Shown here: positions 1 to 16,399 of the stretch, piece by piece | How the letters are laid out: each line of letters begins with the position of its first letter | Numbering within the stretch: position 1 is the stretch's first letter | Source: Tubiluchus corallicola | Taxonomy: Eukaryota; Priapulida; Priapulimorpha; Priapulimorphida; Tubiluchidae | Length of the DNA stretch: 27,394 nt | NCBI GenBank assembly: GCA_030141605.1 | Contig: JAQGDQ010001735.1 | Coordinates: 1 to 27,394, forward strand | Direction of reading: 5' to 3' | Program-made: the position numbers and the translations under genes | Notes under the pieces: model-generated | Database searches by the model: none | What the model was told of the DNA's origin: nothing | Seen by the model: only the letters and a program-made list of their open reading frames with translations

Positions 1-429
1 TGACTGTAACACAGGAAACCTAGCAAATATGAACAAAAATGTTAGGTACTAACTACTAATACAGGTTAGAATGACTTAATTGAAAATAATGGAGGAAGAG
101 GTCAGCTATACGTGTTGTTATCCTAAGAATGATAAGTGGTTATTGATTTTCCGATTTTACTAAACTGGTAATCACTTTACAGGCATGAACTTTTGCTTGG
201 GGGATAATAAGCTTATTCTAAAGCAGTTCCTTAGTATGGATTATGGGTATTTGCATCTTCGTGTGTAAGGCGCTAATTAATGTTCCACATTAACCTCAAT
301 TCATGAAAAGATAATATAATACACGCACACTCCAAGCTAAGCATTGTAACATGTAGGCTTTGCGACAAATGAGTGAATGTGCATGTGGTAGATAGACGGC
401 TCTTGTTGATTAAGAGAATTGATGCCAGC

Positions 430-545
430 TCAGCTATGTTGGTCTAGAAGTACAATATTTCGACAAGCGTGCGCCCTGAAAGTGGAAGGTTCTGAGTTAC
501 AGGTCCTAGTTGGGTCACAATTTTTCCGCGCCTGTTTCTATTAAT
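430..545 (+). repeat. Degenerate tRNA-derived SINE-like segment in left arm
   Basis: TTGGTCTAGAAG (439-450) resembles a Pol III A box. About 50 bases on, GGTTCTGAGTTACAGGTCC (488-506) resembles the B-box region of tRNA-type SINEs, preceded by a GCGCCCTGAAAGTGGAAGG stretch that looks like the anticodon-arm region. It is followed by GGGTCACAATTTTTCC and an AATT-rich tail. The boxes are imperfect, so this is probably an old SINE copy; no flanking duplication was identified. Confidence 0.4.
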
Positions 546-1099
546 TAATTAATTAGCCCTTTGCACGCACAGTATTAAAACAGCATAAGATGAAAATGTG
601 ATAAACAGATAAATATGAAAATGTTTTCTGCAGTAACTAATTACCATAACATGAATATAAGAATACAAATCTCCAGGTCATTGCAATTCAGGCCGCAAAA
701 AGTTATAATTAGCAAAGCATTTTTTATGAAGGACAGAATCACATTGCTTGACACGCAGCTCAAACAACTGATGAAATGTATCAGGAACTGCAGGGTGCTT
801 CCTAAAGCCAACATAGCTTTACAATTATGGCATCTTTGTATCCCGTGAAACCTTATTTCTGGGGAATTTTACGCATTTTGTCACAGTTTAGAAAAACTGC
901 TCAATTAGGACATTACTTCGTATGAAATGAAGTGTCTAATTAAGTAATCAAGGTATTAATTACCACAAACACTGCAGTAGACAACTAAGCCTAAAGCGTA
1001 TGTAGTGTTAATATCTCTGGGAACAAGAGCGTCATAAATGGTAATAAAATAAGTTCAAGCATTTTACCTCCATGAAGATTATCAATTGATTTAATAATT

Positions 1100-1140
1100 C
1101 AATCGTTCATTCGTTCGTTCGTTTATTCGTCCATTCATTC
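1100..1140 (+). repeat. TTCG/TTCA tetranucleotide tract (mirrored at 4227-4267)
   Basis: A run of CATTCGTTCGTTCGTTTATTCG-type tetranucleotides lies near the inner end of the left arm. The same tract is found as GAAC/GAAT repeats at 4227-4267 in the right arm with no change in repeat number. Equal repeat number in a slip-prone tract supports a recent duplication of the arms. Confidence 0.7.
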
Positions 1141-1304
1141 AGACGATAAGTATCTCTATTCGTTACCCAACCATTAGTTTGTTCGTTCACGTGCCGTTCA
1201 TTTAATTTCTTGCTTTTTCGTTGGCACGTCTATATGTTTAATTAGTTATTTTTTTCGTTCTTTCAGCAGTGTACCCACGCCAATCCTCACTCACTCCGCT
1301 CTCA

Positions 1305-3237
1305 ATGTTTAGCACTATTGGCTCCAGAGAATACATGCACGAATGAGAAGAGCCGATTCTATTACTGACAGAATAAGACAAAAAGTTTCTCGTAATAGTA
1401 TATATCTGGGGAAAGTCTTCTTAAATCAAGCTGAAGAGTTCGATATAATGCTAGTTATTCAAGTTTTTCATAATGGGTATTCCAAAATTGCTCAAAGCTT
1501 AACTAATGCTTCTGTATACATTGAAAGCAAAAAGTAGTCCTATAAAAATGCAATAAGCGACATGTAGCACGTCTTCAAAGTTGCCTCACTCCAGTTAAAG
1601 TTGAATCTAGACAGTGGGATAGATTTTTCCTAGTCAAGAAATGTTACCAAGACCTTCACAGTGTGGCGCTCATGTACATGGGAAGCAGTACATACTTTGA
1701 AAAGGAATATGCTAGTATACTAAACAATAATGGACGAAGTTATTAATATTGAAGAACGGAATTAATACTAATTGACATTAATGAAAAAGCGAGATGCTCA
1801 AAATAAGCATAGCTGCCAAAAAGTTGATTGAATTTTACATACATAAAATAACTCTCAGGGGTGAGAAATATTAAATTTCTTTTATAATACTAATGGTTTA
1901 CGAAGATGCCACAGATGTAGTTCAGACTACAAAAAGTAAATGAAAAGATTAAAATGGCAAAAATTAAATAAGAGCTTATTTTAAGGTTATTGTTAATATT
2001 GCCTCTACTAGTGAAGCCGTTTACTTTAATCATTAATGAATACACTTATGCTCAACCAGAAGCAGCTCAAGTGCTTAATTTCACATGAACATGTAGTGCA
2101 TTGCTTAAATTAATTATTGTTTATGTGTTAATTAATTACAAATTTGCTCCTTGCAATTACCAGGTTCATTATTACACACTTGCTTTGAAACTCTTCATAT
2201 AATTTACACCTGATGCAAAATGTTAGCACTAAATTGAAATTTGCTGGAATTAGCATGGTTAGACTAGAGCGATTTATAAAAAGAGGCAAACGTTGGAGGC
2301 GATTTTTTTCTGAAAATGAGCAACAAAGACAGTCTCATCAATTTGACTAAACTGAATCCGAAACAACATTTGAAATCTTGAAAAATTAGCGTAAAAGGGT
2401 CAAAAACGCAAAAAACGAAATGGCTGCCAAGTTTTAACGTAAACATTATAAATCAAAAGAAATTCCCAGAAAATGAACATTAAGCGGGCATTATGACATC
2501 TACTTAACGATAGTGGGACCTAAGGAATCCATCTAACATGGCCCTTTAAGATCGTTGTTAGTTTTCGAACAGTAATCTTCGCTCCTATGTCAAGATAACT
2601 GCAGCTACTGGTGTAATAATATATTAACTATATTGCATATTGATCAAAGGTAAATAAGGTGTGGATTTTGGTACTTATATTTAAATTTTAAACGTCATGG
2701 ATTTACGATAGTACCAATAGGGCCAAGCTTCTCAAGATGGCCGAAAAGATGGCCATGAAAAAAGCATCAGCTCTGTCAACAATCCATGTCAATATTGGTT
2801 GCAACCAGACTTCAGCATTTACAGAGACATGAAAAAAGAAGGATTGGTCCACTTAACAGAGGCATATATATTTAAGAAAGCACTACTAAAGCTGAACAGC
2901 TGACTGAACTCACGCCTGTGTTTGAATGTTTTGTTGTATTCCTGCATGACGACGTGCATCCGTTGCAAAGACCTGTTCATAAGAAAGGGAAGATCAGTGG
3001 AGTCAATTCCTCCAACATCTACCACACTGCTGGAGCGCACTAGATTTGTGGTATATCAGGCAGGAGACTCTTGGACTAGGTAGTGGTTATTGTCCCAGCT
3101 TTACCTGCATCATTTGACTGCAGCTGGAAGAGATCCGCTTAGGTGACATAGGAGCCGCAAGGGTGCCGAAAAACGGTCAAAAAGGGCGTTTATTGGAGGC
3201 TTTTCGCCCTCCGTTCTTCCCGGTGGGCCCGATTATA

Positions 3238-3300
<63 letters not shown>

Positions 3301-4063
3301 TATTATCGTATATTATATTATATATATATATATATATACACCACCGAAATTAATATATACGAAAGTAATAATAATAATATAGCTATATGCAATATAGTTA
3401 ATATATTGCACAAGTCACTGCAGTCATTTTGGCAAAACGACTTGCAACCATAAATAGGTGATGCTATAGATTTTTTGAGCGTCCGACATGGGTTCCTTGA
3501 CCTTGAGAAACTACATTTGAGTATTGACGGTTGATGGTAGAGTATTATCAAACAGACCAGTCGAAATAGGGAGATTTTATCTATAGAGACAGTGAAGAGA
3601 CTATATAATGATTTGTATAACTGCTGCCAAAAGTTAAAAAACCCGATTTCACACAGCATTAAAAGCCCAATTCCCTTAGGCTGCATGGAGCAAGACTGCG
3701 GCTGCATTTTTGCAAAGAGCGCCATTTTTATTTTCCTTTTATGCTTCCGACCTTTTGATGAAAATTTAAACATCTCTGTGGCGAATTTGCACAGACAACA
3801 GGGAATTAAAAAGTGAAACAATATCCAGCACATGCATTTGCTTACGCTTTACGATATAACAAAACTGAAGGAATTCAGATTCAAATCCGCGAACGTAACG
3901 CTGTGACCGTGCTTACACTTGATGTCCAGTGTCGTTGATCCTTTGTCACTTTTACCTAGGCATACGTTTTTTATCATACGCATTTATCGTACTACAGATT
4001 TTAACTTATTTTTTATTTTATTTCTGTGGTTACGTAAGTATTATGCCTCTTAGTGTGCGTGCG
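1305..4063. other. Unique centre of the inverted-repeat element, no recognised gene
   Basis: This stretch separates the two arms. I recognise no transposase. Short open frames occur (for example 1343-1537 plus and 3040-2819 minus), but none carries a familiar motif. The piece around 2690-3230 is less AT-rich than its surroundings and may be a decayed coding fragment: the minus-strand frame at 3040-2819 has a protein-like composition. A GC-richer segment at 3150-3233 precedes the TTA microsatellite and contains the small inverted pair GGGCG...CGCCC. The function is unknown. Confidence 0.5.
3238..3338. repeat. (TTA)n and (TA)n microsatellites
   Basis: An almost perfect TTA/TAT trinucleotide run covers 3238-3306. 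After a short interruption there is a TA dinucleotide run at 3321-3338. The long tyrosine- or isoleucine-rich frames read through here are artefacts of the repeat. Confidence 0.95.
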
Positions 4064-5366
4064 TGAGAGCGGAGTGAGTGAGGATTGGCGTGGGTACACT
4101 GCTGAAAGAACGAAAAAATAACTAATTAAACAAATAGACGTGCCAACGAAAAAGCAAGAAATTAAATGAACGGCACGTGAACGAACAAATTAATGGTTGG
4201 GTAACGAATAGAGATACTTATCGTCTGAATGAATGGACGAATAAACGAACGAACGAATGAACGATTGAATTATTAAATCAATTGATAATCTTCATGGAGG
4301 TAAAATGCTTGAACTTATTTTATTACCATTTATGACGCTCTTGTTCCCAGAGATATTAACACTACATACGCTTTAGGCTTAGTTGTCTACTGCAGTGTTT
4401 GTGGTAATTAATACCTTGATTACTTAATTAGACACTTCATTTCATACGAAGTAATGTCCTAATTGAGCAGTTTTTCTAAACTGTGACAAAATGCGTAAAA
4501 TTCCCCAGAAATAAGGTTTCACGGGATACAAAGATGCCATAATTGTAAAGCTATGTTGGCTTTAGGAAGCACCCTGCAGTTCCTGATACATTTCATCAGT
4601 TGTTTGAGCTGCGTGTCAAGCAATGTGATTCTGTCCTTCATAAAAAATGCTTTGCTAATTATAACTTTTTGCGGCCTGAATTGCAATGACCTGGAGATTT
4701 GTATTCTTATATTCATGTTATGGTAATTAGTTACTGCAGAAAACATTTTCATATTTATCTGTTTATCACATTTTCATCTTATGCTGTTTTAATACTGTGC
4801 GTGCAAAGGGCTAATTAATTAATTAATAGAAACAGGCGCGGAAAAATTGTGACCCAACTAGGACCTGTAACTCAGAACCTTCCACTTTCAGGGCGCACGC
4901 TTGTCGAAATATTGTACTTCTAGACCAACATAGCTGAGCTGGCATCAATTCTCTTAATCAACAAGAGCCGTCTATCTACCACATGCACATTCACTCATTT
5001 GTCGCAAAGCCTACATGTTACAATGCTTAGCTTGGAGTGTGCGTGTATTATATTATCTTTTCATGAATTGAGGTTAATGTGGAACATTAATTAGCGCCTT
5101 ACACACGAAGATGCAAATACCCATAATCCATACTAAGGAACTGCTTTAGAATAAGCTTATTATCCCCCAAGCAAAAGTTCATGCCTGTAAAGTGATTACC
5201 AGTTTAGTAAAATCGGAAAATCAATAACCACTTATCATTCTTAGGATAACAACACGTATAGCTGACCTCTTCCTCCATTATTTTCAATTAAGTCATTCTA
5301 ACCTGTATTAGTAGTTAGTACCTAACATTTTTGTTCATATTTGCTAGGTTTCCTGTGTTACAGTCA
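4064..5366 (-). repeat. Right arm of the 1.3-kb inverted repeat
   Basis: This is the reverse complement of 1-1304, pairing position p with about 5367-p; there is a one-base length difference in a run of 6 A against 7 T. It starts immediately after a GTGCGTGCG stretch. The sequence after 5366 continues into DNA whose left counterpart would lie before base 1, so the outer end of the arm is unknown. Confidence 0.85.
4822..4937 (-). repeat. Degenerate tRNA-derived SINE-like segment in right arm
   Basis: Mirror copy of the segment at 430-545, with the same A-box-like and B-box-like strings in reverse orientation. Its presence at the matching place in both arms shows the SINE was already there before the arms were duplicated. 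Confidence 0.4.
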
Positions 5367-9943
<4,577 letters not shown>

Positions 9944-9949
9944 TTACAT
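9944..9949 (-). promoter_or_regulatory. Minimal start-stop upstream ORF (ATG-TAA)
   Basis: On the minus strand ATG is followed directly by TAA, about 90 bases before the receptor start. Such start-stop elements can stall ribosomes when they are part of a leader. The leader boundaries are unknown, so this is only a candidate. Confidence 0.25.
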
Positions 9950-12900
9950 GCGTAAATATTTGCAAAAAATATATAACATTAAGTAAACGGCAATAGACAT
10001 CAGAGAAGAGGTGGTACTAACTTAGAAACGATGGGATCACTGTATTCATGATGATGCTAATGGATGAGTAGCAGCCACTATAAGTAAAGCTCTCGAGGGG
10101 CTTCTATTGAAATGTTCATCACACAGTGAACTGAGGATCTACTTTGCCACAGCTTCAATTCAAACCTCGTCAACTATTGAAGATATCACATATCGCTAGC
10201 TTCTTTGCTGAAAAATAAAAGATAAAGCTATTTTGCAGTGAAATACTAACAGTAAACAGAGAAAGAGATCGAATTATATATCTTGAAGCGAACGTCCTTA
10301 GGTTACGAATATGGGAAGCCAATGAACATACGAATTAATTACTCAAATGAAGCCGCCTACAATTCGTGCCACAGCTGGACAGCTGATGTCAGCCGTTAAT
10401 GTAGTCAATTATTGCCAAGAATGTATTTTGATTCCTATGCAAATTTTGTTATTCATTAAATGCTTATGGCGATCATTGTTTGATGCATACGTTAATGCAA
10501 GTTTATAATTTTGTCCAAAGTCTTTATTTTTTCTGCGAGAGTTACGGTTTACCTTAATTTTTCAATTGATTGTAGATGTTCAATATGCGTAAACAGAGGC
10601 CTACATCGGCGAAAATTTCCGAATGATAATCACTGGCATAAATTACACTAAAAGCTATTGTGAGAAAGATAAATTCTTTAATTAAATTAAATTGCTAAAC
10701 TATTCTGAATATATTCATGAATGAATGAATGAATAACATCCAAGATCATAATTTAACGCAGAGCAGACAGCATAACCTCCTTGCCTTCATTATACGGTAA
10801 ATCTGTTATTCAAACCATCTGATATTTGCAGATTTCATAATTATACAAAATCACATTCAGCACAACTAATTAAGCAGTATCGTGCACTTGCACCTATATT
10901 TCCTGCTTCCTGCTTTTATAGTGGGTATTCCTGTTTTACGCTCTTTCGCATATCTTCACTGTATTACATTACGTTTTATTGGGCCTTTTATTTGCGATAC
11001 ATTACAGGAAATGTGCTGCATTGCATTATTGTCAGATTATGAAATGCATAAAGTGATTTGTTTCGACGTATCAATTTGAATTACATTTGAATTTTGCTGC
11101 TTACGAGCATTACACACGTATTGGAAAGCAAGTTTCACTACGGAACAAATCGACATGAAAATACAAAGAAAAGTTTACACTACTCTTAAATTTCTAAAAG
11201 GAGGTTTCTCTTAGTAGCTCTTCCCTACATTTGTTAGTGGAGTCACATAGATTGCCATTCTTCAAAAGTTGTCATTGTTACTACTACCAAAGCTGTTTTG
11301 ATTTATATTACTATGGTTGATATTAGCATTCATTGTTCACGATTCGTTATTTTATCCTTTCGTTGTTGCTGTGACTGGTGTTGTTGGTGTTGGTGATACA
11401 CAGTGCAGTTGCTAATGACATTATGATATAGTTCCCAGTCAAACATCTGGTAACCATGTTACAAAATGTCAGTATGTGATCAGACCGCGATTATGATAAT
11501 TTATCTTAGACTATGGTTGTAATTATTTTTTGTTCCGGGGTTCAGTACACAGCAAAGAGATCGGAGGAATAATTCTAAGTGCCATTTCTCGGAAATGTGT
11601 ACAGTCTTTTTTATAACGACATATTATTGATAATTTATTGAAACTGCTCTTTCATGTCGACCGTTGTTTGCATGGATTTCCCAAAAATTACAAAAACATA
11701 CGAATTAAAAATCGCCTTTAATTTGCATATCAATAGATGGAAGCTATAAATCACAAGAATAACTGCAAAACTCCCATAATGGCAACTCACTGAGCTTACG
11801 AGCTTCCTTCAATGGATTCAGGAAGATGGTTTGAATTTCAATACTTCCAATTCAGCTTGCAAAGTTTGCGAAGGTTTATACAGATGAATCCGCGTATAGA
11901 ACTTGAATATAGAACTTTCACCAGTATTAAAGAAAACGCTTACACAGTCAGGGAGGCGACTAGTCAGTATGCAATACGTAATTTTAATGAAAAGTTTAAA
12001 ATACTGTTGAAAATTCCTAATAGCATACACAAAATACGTAAATTCTAATCACTTACCGTGACGTTTCATTACTGCGCTCCGTAAAATTTTCCAGACAACA
12101 ATTTTAGGGATTATATACCGGTAGGCGACGGCTGTTTAGCAGGAAGAGAGGGATGTATGTAAACTCTATGCAACTGATTGAGGCATTTATAGGAGAATCT
12201 GTTTAAAGATATTCACAGTCTGGGGTGAATGAAACGCCACGGAAAGTGATTAGAATGTTACACATCAAAGCTCCATATTGCATATCTGTTTTAGCAGTCG
12301 TCGCGGCCGTGTAAATGTTTCCTTTTATACAATGCTTGTAACTAAAGGCATCTAAGTATCTAATAAACAACTTTCTGATATTTTTTGATACTAGAATTAA
12401 ATTCATCCGTATACTAGCAGTTAAAAAATTGTTTCAATTATTAATAACATTGACACGGCTGCAACACCACTGCTGTTACTGTTGCCGCTGCCGAAAACAT
12501 TTGAACCAGGTCGTAATTTAAAATGCAAGTGGATCATGCGCTTGAGTACTGTTTTACTGTCATGAACGGCAAACACGCTGAAGTTGGCTAAAGGTGCATT
12601 TAAACACACCTGTAGGTTGAGGACTTATTACCAGCTTTTAAACAAAAGCTTGTGGCATTTCAAACTGGTACTAAAGTGGTTTTCTAAGCATTCGTTAGGA
12701 GAAACATATTATAGGAGAAAAGCTTAAAATTTATGTATTCAACGGACGAATTAAGTAAGTATTTCAATTTTCCAATGAAAAGATTTTTTATATGGCTTGG
12801 CTATCGGCACTACAGTCGAAATCCAACACTCAGTAAGTGGGCCTATTAATTACTTTGTTTAAGGCGTATATTTTATTATATAACCTATTATTATTAGCTA

Positions 12901-13701
12901 TGACATTAATAATGGTAGCAAAATCGTGATACTAACTATCAAGAACAATTTTATAAGATGAGATATTTAACTGGAATAGGCACAGGTATATATGTGTTGC
13001 TCAAAAGCAAGTAATTTGGGACCACTATATACTTAATGTTAGTATATTGCTGTTTAAAGTCATTAGAAGTAGTTAAGTCAATTCAGTTAATTTATTCCGT
13101 AAGATAAACAAATACTTTTATATCACAAGTAAGTACATAAAATCAAATTGCGTTTTTTACAACAAAATTCAGATACAATTATTAAATTTGGTGCTAAACC
13201 TAGAAAGCGAGCTTGTATTAGGCCACCAGAATTAGTAGTGAACAAATTATTAATATTGTGCTATTGATAGTTAGAAAAAGGTACAGTGAGCGTTGGTAAT
13301 ATGTCATAATTACGATGTAAACTGATGTACAGCACAAAGAAATGATAAATTTCAACGCATTCGCTAAACATTTGTGGAGAAGGCAACACTTGATTAAACT
13401 ATACGGAGGTGTGCACTACACATATAATTATGTGTACAGATGAGAATTAATGACAATATTATTATCCTAGAGGGCAAATTGTTGAAAATGAAAATCAAAA
13501 AGTCATGATTGAGTGATCAGTTATTCGTGTCAAGTAAGTGCGATTTAAAGATAATTTTTTGAAAACTGACAGTGAGTTGGCATTTTTATACAACTGGAGC
13601 AACTGAATTCCATACGTAAGGGTCATTAATTTTTATTTTATGTGAGGTTGCAAATTCTCATTATAATGGATTGAAAATTTTCTAACATTTGTGTTGCATA
13701 A
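9950..13701. other. Unassigned non-coding stretch upstream of the mGluR exon
   Basis: This may hold the promoter and any untranslated first exon of the receptor gene, but no core promoter element can be called with confidence; a TATATATT string about 110 bases upstream of the ATG is unremarkable in DNA this AT-rich. There is a short GAAT tetranucleotide run near 10718-10735 and a GTT-rich patch near 11360-11400. Open frames are short and show no domains. Confidence 0.4.
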
Positions 13702-13856
13702 GTAAAAAGTTTGATAATTTAACAATAAGGATACAAACGTTTTTACTCTTCTTTTCTATAATACAATTACTAAAAGTAAAATGTAAAAAGTTTGATAATT
13801 TAACAATAAGGATACAAACGTTTTTACTCTTCTTTTCTATAATACAATTATTAAAA
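13702..13856. repeat. 81-bp tandem duplication (about 1.9 copies)
   Basis: The unit starting GTAAAAAGTTTGATAATTTA at 13702 is repeated from 13783. Over the shared 74 bases there is one visible difference (C against T near the end). The second copy stops after TTAAAA at 13856. The near identity suggests a recent local duplication. Confidence 0.95.
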
Positions 13857-15420
13857 CAATTCTAATTATTCTAACAATTCCAACACTTGTACAAAAATTA
13901 TAAGAAGCAGCAGGACTTGCACATATATGAGTAACATTAGCTGACGTACGTTGCATATTTAGACCTGACTCTTTAATTATTTATCGGATAATTATCTTAC
14001 TCGCCTCTTTATTTACCTTGCCAAAGAAACCTAAGCAAGGTCAATGCAGAGCTGGACAGAGAGAAAGCACAGAGCAACAGTTCCTAAGCATTATTCTTTT
14101 AAAAAGAGTTACCTTTAAAGAAAGCTTTCGGAAAGCAATATCTGTCAGACTACGTAAAATGATCTTGCTATTAAAAATTGCAATGTAAAATTGTTACTTC
14201 TTAGCATGTACACCTGGTACATGTAACTGTTTAAGAGTATCGCCATACTGGAGAGTAGGTAACACTGAAACAGTGGGTTTTTTACTATTTCAGTGAAAGT
14301 TGTTCACAGAACTTACAATTTCATTGTAACAAAAAATTGAATTCACCTGTAATAATACTTAATCCTTAAGTTAGGGGCCAATGTCAAATCAATCACTAAA
14401 GTGATATTTCATATGAACAAAAAACCAAAATCACTGGACACTGGACTTTTAGGAGTAAATTCTTGGACAGTCGATAGTTAGGTAATGAATATTTAGGCAA
14501 CAGTGCAGTTACAAGGACAGTGGACACTTATAGGCCATCCATACAGTAATCCAAAATACTGTCATTCTCGAGTTTGTCAATGTGGAAAGAGAGTGGACGA
14601 CGAGAATGACAGTGAAATTTTAATATTCAAATTTGACGATATCAAGCTGATCTTGATTTTCATCAGTGTCGGTCATTATTCTCGGAATGAACAGCCAATA
14701 ATCAGCTGGAAGAACCCATTTACAGCGTTTAGTTGTCACTAAAAACAGCGAATTGCAAACAAAAAATTAAAGCGACTGCATAATTTTATTTTGTAAATGC
14801 ACGAGTATAGAAATTCCGTGAGTGAAATTTTACAGGGAAATGTACAGGAACTTGCGCTCATCCTACGGCCATTAGCCTGCAAAAGCACAAGCCATAGTGC
14901 CTTGACAACCTACTCTTTTTGTATTATTTAGAGAAGAAAAGTTGTCCAGTGATCGAACATATTTGGTGTTATTCAATATAATTTAAAAATTCATTTACGC
15001 TTCTGCTTTTAATTGCCGCAATACTTAATAATAACTTCTTGTTTCGTTTCTTAGCCAAAATAGTTTTTGCCTCGATTTCGCTTACCCTTTGCAGCACATG
15101 TCAAAGTGAAGCTCGTTTTCATAAAAGCCGTTTTGGCACTATTTCAGAAATGAAGAAGTTAGAGAACACTTCTTAAACAAATAGTTATGTGCAAAATAAC
15201 TGTCAATGAAAACTGCTCGTGAAGACAGAGTTTAGTGTTTTATGTGTCATTCTTTTGAAGGCCCCTGTAGGTTACGCAGCAGTGGGCATATGAATGGCAG
15301 AACAATTGGGTACTGGCTACTTATGCATCAACAGTATAAGTGCTGCACAACATTTTTAGCAGGGTGGCACTGTCAGCCTACTTGCTAGGTAGATTGTCAG
15401 TGCCCCTGAAAATATGGTAT
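13857..15420. other. Unassigned stretch
   Basis: No gene is recognised. The stretch contains the perfect 13-bp hairpin described separately at 14558-14613, and a shorter one near 15366-15404 with GGCACTG/CAGTGCC stems. Earlier parts of the LINE at 15430 onward may extend back into the end of this stretch but are too decayed to read. Confidence 0.4.
14558..14613. repeat. Hairpin with perfect 13-bp stem
   Basis: ACTGTCATTCTCG (14558-14570) is followed after 30 bases by its exact reverse complement (14601-14613). Nearby, GGACACTGGAC and GGACAGTGGACAC are related short repeats. It could be a tiny inverted-repeat element or chance; no gene context supports a terminator role. Confidence 0.7.
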
Positions 15421-15429
15421 TGCAATATA

Positions 15430-16078
15430 TGTATCAAATACTAACTCTAAACCTATTAATACTAACTTGCCAAAAGCAATAATAAGACTTTTGCTTTTTA
15501 TTACGCGGAACAACATATATTGGTTGGATGGGGTAAATTTAACTCTGACGGATTTACAGTTGGTAACGGGATTTGTCAAGGCGGAAAAATGTCTCCACTG
15601 TTATTCACGTCTACTTTAAAAATATCGGTGCTGAAGTTACTAACTCCGGTGTGGGTTATCATACTGTATAAGCCTGCATTAATCACTTGATGTACGTTGA
15701 CGACATGTCTTTTCACAAGAACCGTGACAACTTTGCAGAGACTGCTAGATATTTCTAATAAATTTAGCTAGCAAGTATGATATTCTTGTAAATGTGGATA
15801 AGACTAAACTTGTCACACTTCGCTCTGCCCATATGCAAAAGTTTACCATTGCGTCTGTTGTCTTGCAAGGAAAAAGTTTTGTACATAGTAAAAATGTAAA
15901 CATAGTTTCTCTATCAGAAGAAAAATCAGAAGAAGTAACTTTTCTTCTGAGATTAGACGTCAGTGGCGCAGTTTATTATATCGTTAATTGTTACTTGTGT
16001 TATTGTCGTGTGCCATAATTTATTGTATTTTTTGTACTTGTTTGTATGAACTTTGTAAAAATTGAAATAAAATAATAT
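15430..16078 (+). pseudogene. Broken non-LTR retrotransposon (LINE) reverse transcriptase, 3' end
   Basis: Pieces of a LINE reverse transcriptase lie in order but in changing frames. LPKAIIRLL is read near 15467-15493. YYAEQHILVGWG, then VGNGICQGGKMSPLLF at 15559-15606, matches the conserved QG..SP.LF block. NSGVGYH follows near 15642-15662, and INHLMYVDDM has the catalytic YVDD at 15693-15704. Then come LQRLLDI near 15733-15753 and KYDILVNVDKTKLV near 15773-15814. At least four frameshifts and a TAA at 15669-15671 break it, so it is dead. The 3' part ends with a short A/T-rich tail after TTGAAATAAAATAAT, as LINE 3' ends often do. The first aspartate block of the enzyme is not visible. The clade is uncertain; jockey/CR1-like groups fit the motif style. 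Confidence 0.85.
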
Positions 16079-16399
16079 ATCAATTCAAATCAAACCAATT
16101 TTGATTGTTGGCTTATAATGTAACATAATAATGGTAGTAAACTTGCCAGCAGTGGGTGCGTAAAGACCAATTTAGCTCGTTCTAAAAATCCCACAAGTGT
16201 ATATTCTAGATATTTTAATGTAACATGCAATATTATCATGAAAGGCCACAAACAAATGTCAAATACACTGATATACACTTCTTCCTAAAGACAAAAGATA
16301 AAGGCAACGTCTATTTACCCTTCCTGGTTTAACAGATAACACTAACAATAGCATTAGCGACTATTTAGCGACTTGCAAATAACGAATAACGTGTCGGGC

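Larger units (their letters stand above)
1..1304 (+). repeat. Left arm of the 1.3-kb inverted repeat
   Basis: The arm ends sharply at 1304; beyond it the two sides share nothing. It contains a tRNA-like SINE segment (430-545), a TTCG/TTCA tetranucleotide tract (1100-1140) and a 77-codon open frame at 615-848. That frame has an identical copy on the opposite strand in the other arm (4752-4519). The frame is identical only because the whole arm is duplicated; it shows no recognisable domain and I do not call it a gene. Confidence 0.85.
1..5366. mobile_element. Large inverted-repeat (foldback-type) element, possibly incomplete at left
   Basis: Bases 1-1304 reappear as their reverse complement at 4064-5366, around a unique centre of about 2.76 kb. 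By eye the arms differ by only isolated substitutions (for example near 1189 and 1233) and one base in a T/A homopolymer near 1250, so the duplication is recent or kept alike by conversion. The left arm starts at the first base of the window, so the outer boundary and any target-site duplication cannot be seen, and the true element may be longer. No transposase, integrase or polymerase is recognised in the centre. This leaves a non-autonomous foldback or long-TIR DNA transposon, or a segmental inverted duplication. An assembly artefact cannot be excluded because the window edge falls in the repeat. Confidence 0.75.

Noticed and set aside
615-848. 77-codon ORF with an identical copy at 4752-4519 on the other strand
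   Set aside because: Identity comes from the inverted-repeat arms as a whole; flanking non-coding bases are equally identical and no domain is visible.
3163-3833. Open frames of 96 and 171 codons over the TTA/TA microsatellites
   Set aside because: Length is produced by stop-free simple repeats (poly-Tyr, Ile-Tyr); the 96-codon frame begins with GTG, not ATG.
1-5366. Polinton/Maverick-type giant transposon
   Set aside because: Long inverted ends fit, but the centre is far too short and no polymerase, integrase or capsid-like gene is recognised.
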